A stretch of DNA of 64,000 nt from Straminergon stramineum (lineage: Eukaryota; Streptophyta; Bryopsida; Hypnales; Calliergonaceae). This document shows positions 1 through 12,768 of the stretch, in pieces. The DNA is taken from assembly GCA_963920665.1 (NCBI GenBank), contig OY987265.1, positions 20,589,001 through 20,653,000 of the forward strand. The letters run 5' to 3'. Numbering within the stretch: position 1 is the first letter of the stretch; each line of letters opens with the position of its first letter. A program made the position numbers and the translations under genes. Under the pieces are notes generated by a model. The model worked only from the letters and a program-made list of their open reading frames with translations. It did not search any database and had not been told where the DNA came from.

Positions 1-29
1 CTGAATGACCAGAACGAAGTTGTCTGCAG

Positions 30-1752
30 GGTCGACATCTTGTAATTGGCAATGTGGGTGATTCGCGAGCAATCATGGGAACTCGGGATGAAAAGGGTCT
101 CTGGAAAGCTGTTCAGTTGACCGTTGATTTAAAACCCAATCTAACTCGTACGATTCTATCCTTGGTATTTTCAACACATTAGTTTTGAATGTTCTTACCC
201 CGTTCACATTTCTCTGATTTCATACAGTTTTGAAAGGCTGGTGTAACACCAATCAAGGTTTTCCGTAGAATTATATTATTTTAGGAACGTTTTGACATCA
301 TCATAATAGAATCTTCTTCATCTTGCATGGGGAGGGTTCCCTATTTTTACAATGATTATACAACGCTTTCCATGATACATTGAAGGGATTCTGTATCACT
401 GCGACCATGGGACCATGGGACTCCTCCCTGTGCATCATGAAGAATGTACTCTTTATGACGTTGTCTATTTGTTTCTGAAACAATCTAATATTTTTCATTC
501 TCCATTTTAGATTTATTTTTTCACTTGAATAAGCTCTAACTTTCAACACGTAATTAGCTCGCTCTATCCCTTAGCCTGGTCTCCAGTTTTTCTCCTGAAT
601 GAGAGTCTTTGGTCATGTGGTGGCAGATGAAGCTGAAAGAATCAAAGAATGCCATGGCCGTGTATTTGCTCTCCATGACGAGCCTGAGGTGATGAGGGTA
701 TACTTGCCATTTGAGAACTCCCCAGGACTAGCCATGGCCAGGGCGTTTGGCGATTCCTGCCTGAAGGATTATGGTGTGATAGCTGTTCCTGTGGTCACGT
801 ATCGTCAAGTCACGGATCGAGACAAGTTCATAGTCCTTGCATCGGATGGGGTAAATATTTCCGCAAACAACGCTCCGGTGTGGTCTGCCAATTTGCTCTT
901 GAGTGACACTCGTTATTCTTGCGATTTGATCACACAAATTTTAAACCATATCGAGTCTCGTGAATTTTTTACCTCTCCCTGCAAAGTATGTCATTCGCTT
1001 CTATCATCTGTCTTCGTTTTAATGGTTGCGTTTCTGTTACTATGGTTTCCCACCGAACATTGTTCTGTAGATTTGCCGATATATGGAGAACTACTGCCTT
1101 GTTCAGATTGAAAGTTTCTTAGTCTCTGAAATTTTAGTTCAAGTTTTGGATATTGATTAAAGGAGCATTAATTTTCAAGAGCTGCATTTACTTGTCATAA
1201 TCTCAGATCTGGGACGTGTTGAGCAACGAGGAAGCTGTACAAATCATAGCGACTGCACCTAGTCGTGCAACAGCTGCTCGGTCCCTGGTGGAGTCTGCAG
1301 TCCGGATGTGGCGTCTCAAGTACCCGTCATCCAAAGTAGATGATTGTGCTGTTGTGTGTCTTTATTTGGGCCCTGCAACTGATATGGATACTCCATCACA
1401 GACCTCCAAGCTTAAGACTGATGAGGATGTACCAACAAGCCCATCGATCATACCCCAAATGAGATCTGGTGTTGGAATTGATGGCGCAGACAAGGTGCTG
1501 GAGAATAGGAAAACAGATGCGAGCGTCCTGAAAGATGATGTTCATCAGATAGGAGAAATTTTGGACTCTTTGGAGGTGAAAGAATTGGATCATAGCGAAG
1601 CAAAACGGCACCGGACCTTGGGTGACTTGTTGCATGCAGACGAATCAGGAGAGTGGAATGCTTTGGATGGGTTTACACGTGTCAATTCGCTAATGAGCTT
1701 ACCGAGATTCCCTGATGGTTCTAGTCGACCGGAAGGACCCGTCAACGATTAA
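30..1752 (+). CDS. Clade E-type protein phosphatase 2C, C-terminal part (5' end outside window)
   Basis: Serine/threonine phosphatase of the metal-dependent PPM/PP2C family. Three exons are visible: 30-147, 627-850 and 1207-1752. They are bounded by AG/GT sites and the phases agree (1 nt + 2 nt, then phase 0). The joined protein runs GRHLVIGNVGDSRAIMG, then LTVDLKPNL..EAERIKECHGRVFAL, then GLAMARAFGD..CLKDYGVI, then FIVLASDG/IWDVLSNEE, then SKVDDCAVVCLYL. The Asp residues of GDSR, ASDG and DD are the usual metal-binding and catalytic acids of the family. The tail ends with the VNSLMSLPRF motif, resembling the VNTLLNLPRF ending of plant clade E PP2Cs. The catalytic core upstream of GDSRA lies to the left of the window. 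Which signalling pathway it serves cannot be read from the sequence. Confidence 0.9.
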
Positions 1753-4295
1753 GTCGTGATGAACTATTTTCTCGTCCCTTTGCAGTTGTGAGGCTACCTG
1801 GCTTCAACGAATTTTTATTCCAAAATTTTGGGTTACGAACATACTCTGCCATGATGCAAACTCCACTTGTGCTAACTTAATGAGTCTACATGTCAGTTCT
1901 GAGACGAACTGTCATTTGACTGCACGATGGAAAACTGAGGTCTACAGCATATTCCACGTTGGTTTCTTACAGTCTCTCTCTAAGTAATGGATTGCTGAGC
2001 GGTGTAATTGATAGGGAATGTCCATACAGCTTGGATAAATTCTGTCCAACAGAATTGGGTGTCATTCTCAAGTGCAGGTCTTTAGTGAGCTCAAACAGAA
2101 ACTGCTTAGATGATTCGCGCGATGGAAGGCAAGACCCGCAAGGAGGTATGTAAAAGTACTGCTATATCAACTCCAGTAAGTACGATTTGTTTACCAGGTG
2201 CCCAGGTTATTTATGTAGATGAGACCATTGTTTGGGAGGATCTTACTTATGAGGACCCTGGTCTATTTTTAAAAACTTAATGTGTGTGAGATCAAACCCT
2301 AGGACACCCCTTTATGGATTTCAAAAATAAATTAACTGTAGACCGTAAGCAGGATGTTCTAGACGTCTATACTTCCGTTCCAGCCTTGTCACAGATCCTA
2401 CTCGGTTTGCCCCATAGGATTTGTGATTTATGAGCCCACCTAGATCCCGTTATTTACATGAAATCCAAGAGCTTTGAGAAAGAATCGCGGTTGGAATTGG
2501 CTCTAGACATGCAATTTCTTGGTCTTTCGTATTTCTTATTTTTGATAAGGGTAACTCCCTCGAATGGTTTATTAACGTTGACACTAGAACACGCCTGCTG
2601 GATACTCCCATTTGTCTGAGACTGTTCTCACGAGCATGTGCTGTGTGTTAATCAGGTTGCAGATGAGTATGGAGCTGATCAGTACTTTTTCGATCAGATC
2701 ATACAACTGAGCGTAACAGATTCCTTGATTTCACTGCCAACTGCCAATTGGGCATTACAAACTGTACAGTGGGTGAATATACTTGCCACTTTTGAGACAG
2801 CCAAGGAAATTTGTTTTGATGACGTTATGCATTTGTCAATGAGCAGATTGGGTATTCTCATGGACTTGTAGTTTTCGACAATCCTGTAGAGGATCGGGCT
2901 TTACAGACATACATGGTTAGCATGGTATGTGTAAGGAATTGTTTTGAAAATTGATTTGGCCAATCACATGAGGTTTGGAGGGTGGATAATACATACCTTA
3001 AGTTAGGCTATTTGTTTTGTTTGTTACGTTGAGATCTCATGGACCGCATGTCCCCAACCGCGTGCTTGGTATCGTCGGAAAGCCCTCGGCAAGGAGGGGT
3101 GCACGGGCTTTGTTTTGTGAAGTTTCAACCTTCAAAGTTTTTATGAACAAAAAAATTAGAAAAATACTTTTACTTTTATTTTGACTGTGGTAACTGCACA
3201 CAAGTTTAAATTATAAGTTAGAAGTAGGTTATCCCGTAACTAATTGTTTAACTTGCGTTTTATACCAAAAAGTTAACCATGTTAGAGACAAAAAGTGAAG
3301 AGGCCCACTTTTAAAGACCCACGAGAGTTTAAACAGTAAGTGATCTACAAGATCGTCCCCACTACAATTGTTCTAGATAGGGTCAGCGTTTAGAGCTCCA
3401 TGCTGGAGCTATGAGAGCAGGAATTAAGCCTTTCTCAGGGTCAGTTTGCACACGGAAAGTTTCTCGTCACAATGACAATGCCAACATTTTGACAGACACA
3501 AGCAATGTCTAATATGATCATCAGGGCTTTTTTTTGGACTAGTGTCCCCTGTGTTGGCTTCACTGCACAGGCCAGATTTAGGAGGGACAGATTCAGTGGT
3601 CAGATTCTGAGAGATTTCGCAAAATTTCGCCAAAAAAAAAAGCCTCAATGGTCATATTCGTTAAACTTTCATGTTTCCAAGCATCAGACTTGCTCAAAAA
3701 GCTAAAACTGACAAAGATTTGAGATTCCAGACAGGTGCCTAGAATTAAAAGAGCCAACTTCTTGAAACTTCCGCCATCTTAACTAACTTATACATTCATT
3801 CCACCTTTTGGAACAACACACCCCGTTGCATAAGAAACACACCAAATTCTATTAATAGTTTGCCAGAGCTAGATTTTGAACTCAAGTGCTTCCAAAAGTT
3901 GGGTGAAAACGTGATACTGGGTAGTGACACAGCACAAAATAGTATCGATGAGCCGGTTAATTCAAAAAGCAGAAATATGCTACCCATGTAAACAATGAAT
4001 CTCACACACTAGAATTAAAATTCGGAGGATTCTTTGAATCTTCTCCCGCCGTGATACTTGAGCTTTACACACAACGCAGGACTTTTTTGCTTGAAGTCCT
4101 GTATAAATTCCTACAACTTTTACTGAGTGTCATCCTCCCACCTCATAAAAAAACTCAGCGGGAAAGCGCTCACGAGAGATCTCTATCTCGTGCAAACCTA
4201 ATGGCTGCTACATTCAAGTGTCAAATGGTCGTAATTCCACCTTCCCTCCTATTCCTAGCCAGAATACATGAGTATCTGTGTCCAGTGACCAAACC
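1753..4295. other. Intergenic region between two convergent genes
   Basis: This is the space between the 3' end of the PP2C gene and the 3' end of the p24 gene on the other strand, so it should hold both 3' UTRs. The short open frames here (for example 1959-2153, 2638-2871 and 3505-3705) show no recognisable motif and no convincing splice partners. Poly-A and poly-T runs occur around 3140-3180, 3530 and 3635. I see no repeat with clear ends. Confidence 0.6.
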
Positions 4296-6602
4296 TCAAA
4301 CTCGATTATAACCAATGCGCTTGCTGAAGAGGTGGCGAATCATGTACACTTGACCAACGCTCGCTCCAATCAGAAGTACGTACTCACTAACTGTATAAAT
4401 AATCAGTCGCCTCTGGGTGCTCTCATTCGCTGGCATACAAATATTGCACCACAGGGTCAATACAGACGAAGCCTGAAAGGATCAAAACTATACGGCAACA
4501 GGACGAAGAAATTGTTAAACTCGCCAAACCTATACCGTAAGGCAAAGATGTACCTAGACTCCTCCAAGGAAAATAAATCTGCTTACGAAAAAAAGCATAG
4601 TGCGACGGAACCGCTCCGCGACATCGAATCTCTTTACTTATGCTCATATAATGCCTTCGAAAAAGGACCAGTTGGACTTCTATTATACTGTCTTCAGAAA
4701 AGCTGATAGCAAGTTAAAATTTTTTGGATACTTACTTTTTCTGTGACGCAGGTCCCGGTTCTGCAAATATCGAATCTCAGCACTCACGGACTCCAGGGCT
4801 TCACCAAGCTGAGCAATTTTCACATCAACGGGCTTCAAATGCTCTGCACCCAAGCAATCGATGAGAGCAAACTAAGTACACTGTTTGCATTCCAGGATGA
4901 TCACAAAGAAAATAGTCAGGAAACACATGTCGTTTCTTTTCTAGAAATGATTCAACATATCTTGGTGTCTCTTGCAAAAAACATTCTCCTTAAAAACCAA
5001 ATCCCAAATTGAGCCTCATGTTGTTTTTAGCAATTTTGAGTATGTCATATAGGGACTTTTTTTACGTCCAATTTTACTTACTAATTGACCAATACATGTA
5101 ATATTTTCACCGACTCTGGTGATCTGAAACTTTGAATCATCTGAATTATGTATTTCTCAATAAGATCAATTGAATTGGTCATTTTAAACCACGAATCTTT
5201 GGTTCTTTAGGGGTTCAAGTCATCCTTAACCTCTACGTATAATTTAAATACAGACCACCTTGATCGACAAGCAATTCAACTATAGCCCACCGGTTAAATA
5301 TCTAACAACAAATTCATTTATTCCTGCACCGACCAGAGAAGTCAACTTGCTAAAACAAGTACTCCAAAGTCTCGAGAAGTGTTAAGAGTACTACTCAGCT
5401 CAGAGTATGTATGAATCTCACCATCCTTCGCCAAATCTTCGATGCCAGGCACGTGGCCAACATGAATGTAGAAAGTGACCTGCTCTGGTGCAGACAAAGG
5501 ATTATGAAAACAAAACTTGTACCGCCCCTTGTGATGAGCTATAAATTCAAATTTTTCTCCTTCGATTGTGTTGGTATTATGAACCGTATGTCCATCAGGC
5601 CCGTAAACCTGAATCAAAACAAGCAATGCATTCTTATATATTTTTAGAAACAAAAGCAATTAAACTCGTCAAAAGAATGTTCGATCCTCAATAAACTTCC
5701 AGCAACCAAACAGACCTGACTTCTAAGAACAGCAGGCCGAAAGAATACAGTCAGCAAACGAATTGTAGAAAGCAAAGACAATCATGTCAGAAATTTTGAC
5801 GCAAAGTAAGCACGTCAATACTAATATCCTAAACCTAAACCCTCAGAAACAAACCCCAGTACAATATTGTGAAACAGCACCCAAACAACTCCTCAAAAAT
5901 CGGGGTCTACTTTTCGCAAAACAGTAAAAAATCATCATCAAACGCTGATCGAACAATAAACTGGAAGGGAACAAAATTTATCTCAGAATCCTGAATCCTG
6001 AAAACAGATTGCGAGCATGAACCCCCCTCAACTCGCATCCTTGGAAATGAGCACTCCACCACAACCTACGATAAAATACACAATGCCCAAGAAGATAACG
6101 CCTTTTACATGAAATCCCCAACAACAGCATCAACCAGTTCAAAATCAAAAATTCAAATCGAAAGAAATCAAATTTCTTCAAGAAATTTTTAAAAAAGAAA
6201 CGGTGACAGAAAGGCTTTCTTGCTCTCACACGATGATAGCCACTAATCAACACCTTGACTACAAAATCCCCAGCAAAGAAACCACCAGCTCAAAACCAAA
6301 ATTTCGAACCGAAAAAAAACAATTTTTATAAAAAAGAAAATCTCATCAAGCGAAAGACGAACCAATCAACTGTTTCAAGATAGGGTTTCAGATTCTCATA
6401 CGAGGAGCTCGATGCCAGGATGATCGGACCCCCAGAAAACCTCATGGTCCAAAACGACAAAGTTGCCGCTGACAACGTCATTGTCGTACTCGACATCCTC
6501 CCAGACACACTCCGTGTTCTGAACGGTGAGAACAAGCGCGTGACCACCTCGTGCCGCAATCGCTGCGAGGGCAACAAGGGGCAGCACAATCCAAGGCTCC
6601 AT
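4296..6602 (-). CDS. p24 family (EMP24/GP25L) cargo receptor, beta subfamily-like
   Basis: Type I membrane protein of the early secretory pathway. p24 proteins help load cargo and coat proteins into COPI and COPII vesicles. Four exons on the minus strand: 6602-6402, 5608-5422, 4843-4736 and 4429-4296. All junctions are GT-AG with matching phase and give 209 aa. Residues 1-22 form a signal peptide. A GOLD domain follows (about 23-120) with the cysteine pair C32 and C100, including SGNFVVLDHEVFWGSDHPG and KFEFIAHHKGRYKFCFHNP. A coiled-coil region (EHLKPVDVKIAQLGEALESV) spans about 130-165, and the membrane segment is at about 174-196. The C-terminus FSKRIGYNRV matches the ...AYNRV end of plant p24beta proteins rather than the KKXX tail of the delta group. 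Intron 2 carries a 228-bp TTAA-ended element (4990-5217). Confidence 0.93.
4990..5217 (+). mobile_element. TTAA-ended MITE, copy A, in p24 intron 2
   Basis: The right end is CTTTGGTTCTTTAGGGG followed by TTCA, and the left end begins TTAA. Internal blocks (TTTTGAGTATGTCAT, CTCTGGTGATCTGA, TTGGTCATTTTAAACCACGA) match in order the two 239-bp copies in PPOX2 introns 1 and 2, so the three are one family. It has no coding capacity. It lies 147 bp inside the intron edge on the side of exon 3. Confidence 0.65.
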
Positions 6603-7365
6603 CGCAGTGAAACTTGGACGCGAGAACAGAGGATCCCGGTATAGTTCCCTTCCCATTCGCGGTACGAAGGAGAGAGACGATGGAAAGATATCTTTATCTT
6701 AGCTCTACGCTGGGGCCGACGGATTCTGTACTGTAGCCATCGAACGGCCAAAGATGCTAAAGTGAGGTATATGGACGTTCGGTCTGGAAAGAAGATCTAC
6801 CCGGCGCTTCGGGGGGCACGATAGTCAGCGGGTTCATAGTTGTCAACTGCCATTGCTAGAGGTTGCTCTTAAGAAACTTGGATAGGAAGAATCTATACTA
6901 AATGGTGAAATTAGGTTGCCCCACTCTAATTTCTCGACATTTGATAATGTATAAATATGTACTATAATTCTACAAGAATGCGCTACTTTTGAATTAGGTA
7001 ATGTTGTAATTGGGACTCATAAACTTTCATGTGTACAAATGGAAATACATGTAGAAGTTTTTGTTGGTTTTATTGGCTTGTAAAGTAACTTTCTTGTGGT
7101 AAGGCAACTGAATTGTTCAGACAACCTACTTTTATTATTTAGTGTACATCTTTTATAAATCTCAATGAAAGGTGGCCCCTTAAAGTTTGCTATCTATGGA
7201 TGAATAATAGACATCTATGTTGGATGATGGAGTAGGGCCTAAGTTTGCCAAACCTCCTTTTATGTGAACATCCCCTATCACTTGTTAAATGGAAGCCTTG
7301 AATGCTAGTTTGGTGGTCCCTAGTTGTGACAAGTAGGTTTAGGATCCTATGTTCCTTGCTAATGA
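6603..7365. other. p24 upstream region and AT-rich spacer
   Basis: The first few hundred bases upstream of the p24 start should hold its promoter and 5' UTR; GC content is raised up to about 6840 and then drops sharply. I see no gene and no clear TATA element to commit to. Confidence 0.5.
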
Positions 7366-7415
7366 CACTACAAGAGGAAGACGTGTTTCAAGTATAGTCC
7401 TAGTAGTATAGTCTT

Positions 7416-7992
7416 TTAACCCCTAAATGCTCCGACTTCCATTTTTTGGATGATGAACAGATTGAACCTCAAGTTTCATCCACCTAACTATTGGGATGAA
7501 AGTTATTATAATTTGAAGACATACATTATCAAGTTGTTGTCTTATCTAAGGGTTGAATTTGGTATCACTAGAGTAAATATTTTTCTTAAATTACCAATGT
7601 GCAAGTATGTTAAGTGGTCAAATTGCATTGACTTTAGTTCAAAATTGGATTTGCTAAAATGAGGTCATAGATAGGAAGAATATAAAAATTTCAAAAAATC
7701 ACCATGTGGAGAGAACCTCATTTCAAATCCATTCCAACAAATTTTACTCAAAAAATGATAATATTTTTCTAGTAATCAAATTTTGAAGGAATTTTGAAAT
7801 TTCTCTTTCAAAATTTATAGAAAAAAATTGGTAATAGCATTGGTGAATCTAACCATATAGATGGAATTTACAAATCCAAATCTCCAACTTTTCTTTGTAT
7901 ACCAATTCCAAAATATGCTTCCAAGTTGAACTTTATAATGTTTTTTCTCAAATCATCAATTTTGGAGATGAATCTGGACCTTTAGGGGCTAA
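7416..7992 (+). mobile_element. TTAA-ended element nested in the CACTA-ended element
   Basis: It starts TTAACCCCTAAATGCTCC and ends GGACCTTTAGGGGCTAA, an inverted pair of the shared terminal motif, with one base changed in the right-hand TTAA. It is 577 bp, AT-rich and non-coding. Its ends fall inside the arms of the larger element, so it inserted later. Confidence 0.5.
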
Positions 7993-8038
7993 GTAAAATT
8001 TTATTGAAAATATGTATATTTTCAATAAAATTTTACTT
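7991..8038. repeat. Perfect 22-bp hairpin with 4-nt loop
   Basis: The arm at 7991-8012 (AAGTAAAATTTTATTGAAAA followed by TA) is the exact reverse complement of 8017-8038, separated by TGTA. It lies at the middle of the CACTA-ended element, as expected for a foldback-type element centre. It could form a stem-loop in RNA, but there is no sign of an independent small RNA gene. Confidence 0.9.
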
Positions 8039-8116
8039 TAAAGACTTCTTATAGGTCATTACTTAAAAGACCATACTACTAGGACTATACTTAAAACATC
8101 CCTTTCTTTTGTAGTG

Positions 8117-9596
8117 CAAGTGTGCTAGATGAGCAACCCTCTAAGTTTCGAAATCTCATTTGCCAAAGGGGATTTCTATAGAAGGCTTGCCAAAGAGAAA
8201 AGACAAAGCACAAATATTCACTTTTGATGTTTTTTAAAGGCCTTCCAATTCTTGCCTTCTAGAATTTGTTGTAGAAGGTAGAAATTGTTTTTTCAATTCT
8301 TTCACTTTTCACTTTTGAAATACATGTGATTGAAGCACCCTTCAAGTTGCAAAGGGGGGATCTTCTATGCACATCCACCAATCATGTAAAGAAGGCCTTT
8401 TAAACAAATAATGATGACCAAAAATGAAGAGGATGATAGGGAATGCTCTAAGAGCATCTTTATTCAAATCAACATCTCAACATTGTAGACTTAGAAGATG
8501 AAGGTCGCCCATCTTCACATTTGAATGGACAAGGATTTACATGTACACCCAAGCCATTGACCTAATCCCCTTAGTCCAACAATCCTTCCCATTGGCCCAA
8601 CTATTCCACACCACATTCTACATGTCACATCCAAATTGATGGTCTCAACTACAAATTGTTGACTAAACCACTTCAACTTTCTTCTAAACATCGTGTCACG
8701 TCACCAACTAACCATTTGTGAGTGGCAACTACTCCCTATCATTGCCACTCTAGTCTATTAGCCTGTCAACTAGATTAAAGATGTTCTAAGAAAAGAAGGC
8801 ACATCAACAAACAAATTCCCTAAATCCTAATGATTATGAAAAATCAACTTTAAAGACTTGATTTTGGAATTTTTAAGAATCCACTTTTTGATGTGTCTTC
8901 TAAAACAAGGGCAAACTTGAATTTTAAAAATCTCATTGCATCCTTCAACTAATAATGCCCCACATATGAGAGTAATGCCTTAGAAATAAAAAATTATAGG
9001 AAAAAATTGTTGAAGAAGAAAGATAGAGTTTACAATATAGCTTTCTTGCTCCATAATTCTTGATTTGGAGGCATTGCATGGTGTAAATCATCAAACTATT
9101 TTTTTCAATGAATGAAGACCTTTGTAAACAAATGAAAAATACAAAATGTTGAAGGTTACATAAAATCTCCTTAGAAATCTCCTTGTGATGATTTACAAAA
9201 CAAGCAAATATGTTAAGTTCTATCCATGTAGCATTGACTTGCTTTTTAACCCCTAAAGAACCATTGTTTCCTAGGGGGACAATTTAGAGTTCAGGTAGGT
9301 TCTTATGAGCTGATTTTTGAATTGATTCTTTTAAATTTTTTTGATAGCATGTAGTTCTACAAGAGCTTTGTGAATATATAATTTTTGTTTCAATCGAATG
9401 CCAAATGAAGAAGTTAGAGGTTGTTTTAGGCAAATTTTAACTCGAGGGACAAGTTGGACAGCAAATATTTTGTTGACTAGGGCCAAGGGCAAATGTGCAA
9501 GTTGCATTAGTTTGAAGGACAAAGGCTAGGGTGTGTAGTGGATGAAGGGCTAGGAACACCCTCCTAATAAATCAAAGCCTCCAGAATTTGAAAACT
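8117..9596. other. AT-rich intergenic stretch
   Basis: No gene is visible. At 9246 a copy of the shared terminal motif (TTAACCCCTAAAGAACC) begins. The sequence after it resembles the segment starting at 19882 (AACCCCTAAAAGAC), so both are probably left parts of the same repeat, but I could not find a matching right end. Confidence 0.5.
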
Positions 9597-10393
9597 TACT
9601 ATAAGAAAACAATGTTTTTTTTGGTGTTTGACTTGAAACATCAGATGTCCAAGGTAGAGCATATCATTACAAAGTTCCTTTGTCATCAATTGTCAATAGT
9701 ATTCATACAATTATTGTTGGGCACTGCTTTCATGTCACATTCATTTATTTGGAAACATTGTTACAACATGATATTGACATTCATAATTACAATGCGGTTT
9801 AGGCATGTCATTCATATTTGAGTTTGAAGTGTTAAAGTTACACAATAACTATGCGTGACTAAAAATGTTAGAGGAGATTTCAAGCTCGTAGAGGGTTGTG
9901 AGTTCTTGGACTATAGGGAACATGGGAACTACAGTGCAATAGTATTGTAGCAACAATCTGACATGGCTAAAGTTTGGCCACGTCATTTCAAAAAAATTAA
10001 AATTAATTTTTTTTCTTAAAATTTTTTTCAATTTCAGTACTATTTTTTTTTCATTTTTTTTTCAAATTTAAATTTTTCTGATAGTAGACAACCGTTCCTT
10101 CATTGCATCGAAAACAACAAAGGGAACATGCATAAAATGGTCCTCCACTGGCCTAAAATCTCCTCTACTACGGATTTCAATGGTTTAGTGATGAATGACT
10201 TCATGTAGCATTAGTGATTATTTAAGACATATCAAGCTCGTGCAATAATCACACAACATCATGTCAATGCATAGTTATTGTACTAATGTTGCATTTTTTT
10301 ATCTTTCACAATTTTAATAAGAGGACAATTGAAAAGTAAGAATTGTCTTAAAAGTAGAAATTTAGATCTCATTTAGGCACAATAGAATAAGTT

Positions 10394-11675
10394 TGTCGCA
10401 CTCCTTAGTGACACTTACCACCTTAAGCTCACTTTCCAAGCACTTCACTTTAGTGCCACCAAGGTTTACGCTCTCCTAACAATGCACATGCCACGCACCC
10501 ACAATGTTAGGTTCCAACTCAAGTCACGGGGTTCCCCATTCCTCCGTGACTCCCATTCCTCCGTGACTCCCAATCCTTTCCTTCCAATACTTAACTCCCA
10601 CAAGACACCGGGCATGTCATTTGATGACATGGGGCGAAATTTCCATGGATGTCCAAGCACTCGGTGAGGCACTACTCCCACCGGTGCTAACCGCCTTTGA
10701 ATAGGACCCAACTCCCCACTAGGCCCAACCCAACTCATATCGGGACTCACCAAACATGACTCACACCATGGCGTAGTGTGGAGCGAGACACCACCCAACC
10801 GGTATCAAGGAGTGCACAAGCACTCCATGGTAACACACATGTGGTGGTGAGGCTCCAACATTAACCTCACCACCCGAGGCCACTTAGGCTCACCATGGCA
10901 TCATCAAGGAGGGAGGAGGGAGACCACCCCTCCTCATAATACTCTCTGCAGGATTCGGCAACCCCCCCATACTAGAGGTCACCGGGAACCCCCAAGATGC
11001 ACCCCATCTTGGAAGACCGCCCATTTCCAAGTGGTATCCCCAAACCGGACCCCTAAAAGACTCCCGATCTTCCCATCGGGATAACTTTTAGCTCCGAGCT
11101 CCAAATCCCAAGTGAGAGCGGATTTTTGTAATTGAAATTTTCCGTATATCACCGTGCACTATTCACTTTCCCCAATACGACAATTATTGAAGAAGTTATG
11201 GCCCTCCAAAGGTACGAGTCCCCTGGGAGGTGTAGTTCTCTGAGACTCCACCTTCTTTGGATGCCCCTAACTTTTAGCTCCCAACTCATTTCTTCATGAG
11301 CCTTATCATTCTAGAAAGCTTGTCTCCTTATCTTTCCAATGATATGTGGCATGCCCTATTTGGCTCCAAGGAACCCTCCCAAACCTTGTTTCCCACGTCC
11401 CTATGCCTCAGGACGCGGCCGGGACGATGCCAACTTTGAGGAGCCATATTTTTTGATTCCCAACTCGGATTCTCGCGTTCTTTGGACCCATGGACGCGTC
11501 TTTTCACAAGATTTCCAAGCATGTGCGACACGCCCCCAAATTTGTCCGGATCAGAGCGTTACATTGCTCTGATCGCTCGGGACCCCTAGTCCCCCTCACC
11601 TCATCTCTTGCAAGACTTGGGGAGTCACCCCCAACGTCCCCTTTGCTCACCAAGGTGGCCGGGCGTGCCTCTTGA
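10394..11675. mobile_element. Solo-LTR copy 1 of a tandem pair
   Basis: It begins TGTCGCACTCC and resembles the isolated LTR at 20538-21846 along its length. The first 650 bp are nearly identical to the neighbouring copy starting at 11676. The end is shortened: it stops at CTTGA, directly before the TGTCGCGCCCC start of copy 2. It has an internal 18-bp duplication (TTCCTCCGTGACTCCCA twice) near 10540-10570 that copy 2 lacks. Open frames on the minus strand here have no known domain. Confidence 0.6.
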
Positions 11676-12768
11676 TGTCGCGCCCCTTAGTAACACTTCC
11701 CAAACACTTAATACCTTAGTGCCACTAAGGTTCACGCTCTCCTAACAGTGCACATGCCACGCACCCACAATGTTAGGTTCCAACTCAAGTCACGGGGTTC
11801 CCCATTCCTCCGTGACTCCCAATCCTTTCCTTCCAATACTTAACTCCCACAAGACACTGGGCATGTCATTTGATGACATGAGGCGAAATTTCCATTGATG
11901 TCCAAGTACTCGGTGAGGCACTACTCCCACCGATGCTAACCGCCCTTGAATGGGACCCAACTCCCCACTAGGCCCAACCCAACTCATTTCGGGACTCACT
12001 AATCGGGACTCACACCATGGCCTAGTGTGGAGTGGGACACCACCTAACCGGTATCAAGGAGTGCATAAGCACTCCATGGTAACACACAAGTGGTGGTGAG
12101 GCTCCAACACTAGCCTCACCACCCAGGGCCACTTAGGCTCACCATGGCACCATCCGGGAGTGAGGAGGGAGACCACCCCTCCTCATAGTACTCTCTGCGG
12201 GATTCGGCAGCCCCCCCCCCCCATACTAGAGGTCACCGGGAACCCCCAAGATGCACCCCATCTTGGAAGACCACCCATTTCTCCCGATTCGCGCTAGGTT
12301 GGGACTCCCGAACTTCCACCTGGCATAATTTTGCGGTCCGGAATCCAAATCGCACATGCGACCCCATTTTCGATATCTACGCGACGCGTAGATGCCGATG
12401 AACTACTCACTTGCTCCATTCGGACAAGTACTCGCAAAGATATCGCCCTCCAAAGATTCGGGACACTCCCGGCGCGACTAGGACACCCCCAACTTTGAAC
12501 GCCCATAACTTTTGACTCGCAAGTCAAAATCACGCGTTCTTTGGACGGCTAGAAGCGTCTTCTCAAGACCTTTCCAAGCACGTATCACACGCCCCCAAAT
12601 TCGTCCGGATCAAAGCACTACATCGCTCTGATCGCTCGGGACTCCTAGTTCCCCTCACCTCATCTCTTGCAAGGCTTGGGGAGTCACCCCCAATGTCCCC
12701 CTTGCTCACCAAGGTGGCACGGGCACGCCTTACGATGAGGGTCGTGACACTTGATGAGGGTCGTGACA
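11676..12768. mobile_element. Solo-LTR copy 2 of a tandem pair
   Basis: It starts TGTCGCGCCCC and ends GGGTCGTGACA. Compared with copy 1 and the LTR at 20538 it lacks about 190 bp in the right half. The final 18 bp (TTGATGAGGGTCGTGACA) is partly duplicated at the end. AAGAT follows, against AAGTT before copy 1, so the pair together may be flanked by one decayed 5-bp target duplication. Confidence 0.6.

Larger units (their letters stand above)
7366..8116. mobile_element. CACTA-ended non-autonomous element with a nested TTAA element
   Basis: The left end is CACTACAAGAGGAAGACGTG at 7366. The right end, read on the minus strand from 8116, is CACTACAAAAGAAAGGGATG. Both then share an inverted repeat (GTATAGTCCTAGTAGTATRG) that extends about 50 bp inward. 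The 751-bp interior has no coding capacity. A second element with TTAACCCCTAAA ends (7416-7992) sits between the arms. The 3-bp flanks (TGA and CAA) do not match, so no target duplication supports the boundaries. Confidence 0.6.

Noticed and set aside
2638..2871. A 77-codon frame after the PP2C gene
   Set aside because: No motif, no splice partner and no match to PP2C C-terminal tails, which already end at 1752.
7991..8038. A microRNA precursor
   Set aside because: The stem is perfect with only a 4-nt loop and sits at the centre of a foldback element, so a MITE hairpin explains it better.
10466..10798. A 110-codon minus-strand frame and similar frames in 11328-12826
   Set aside because: They lie inside LTR copies, are not conserved in frame between the copies and show no domain.
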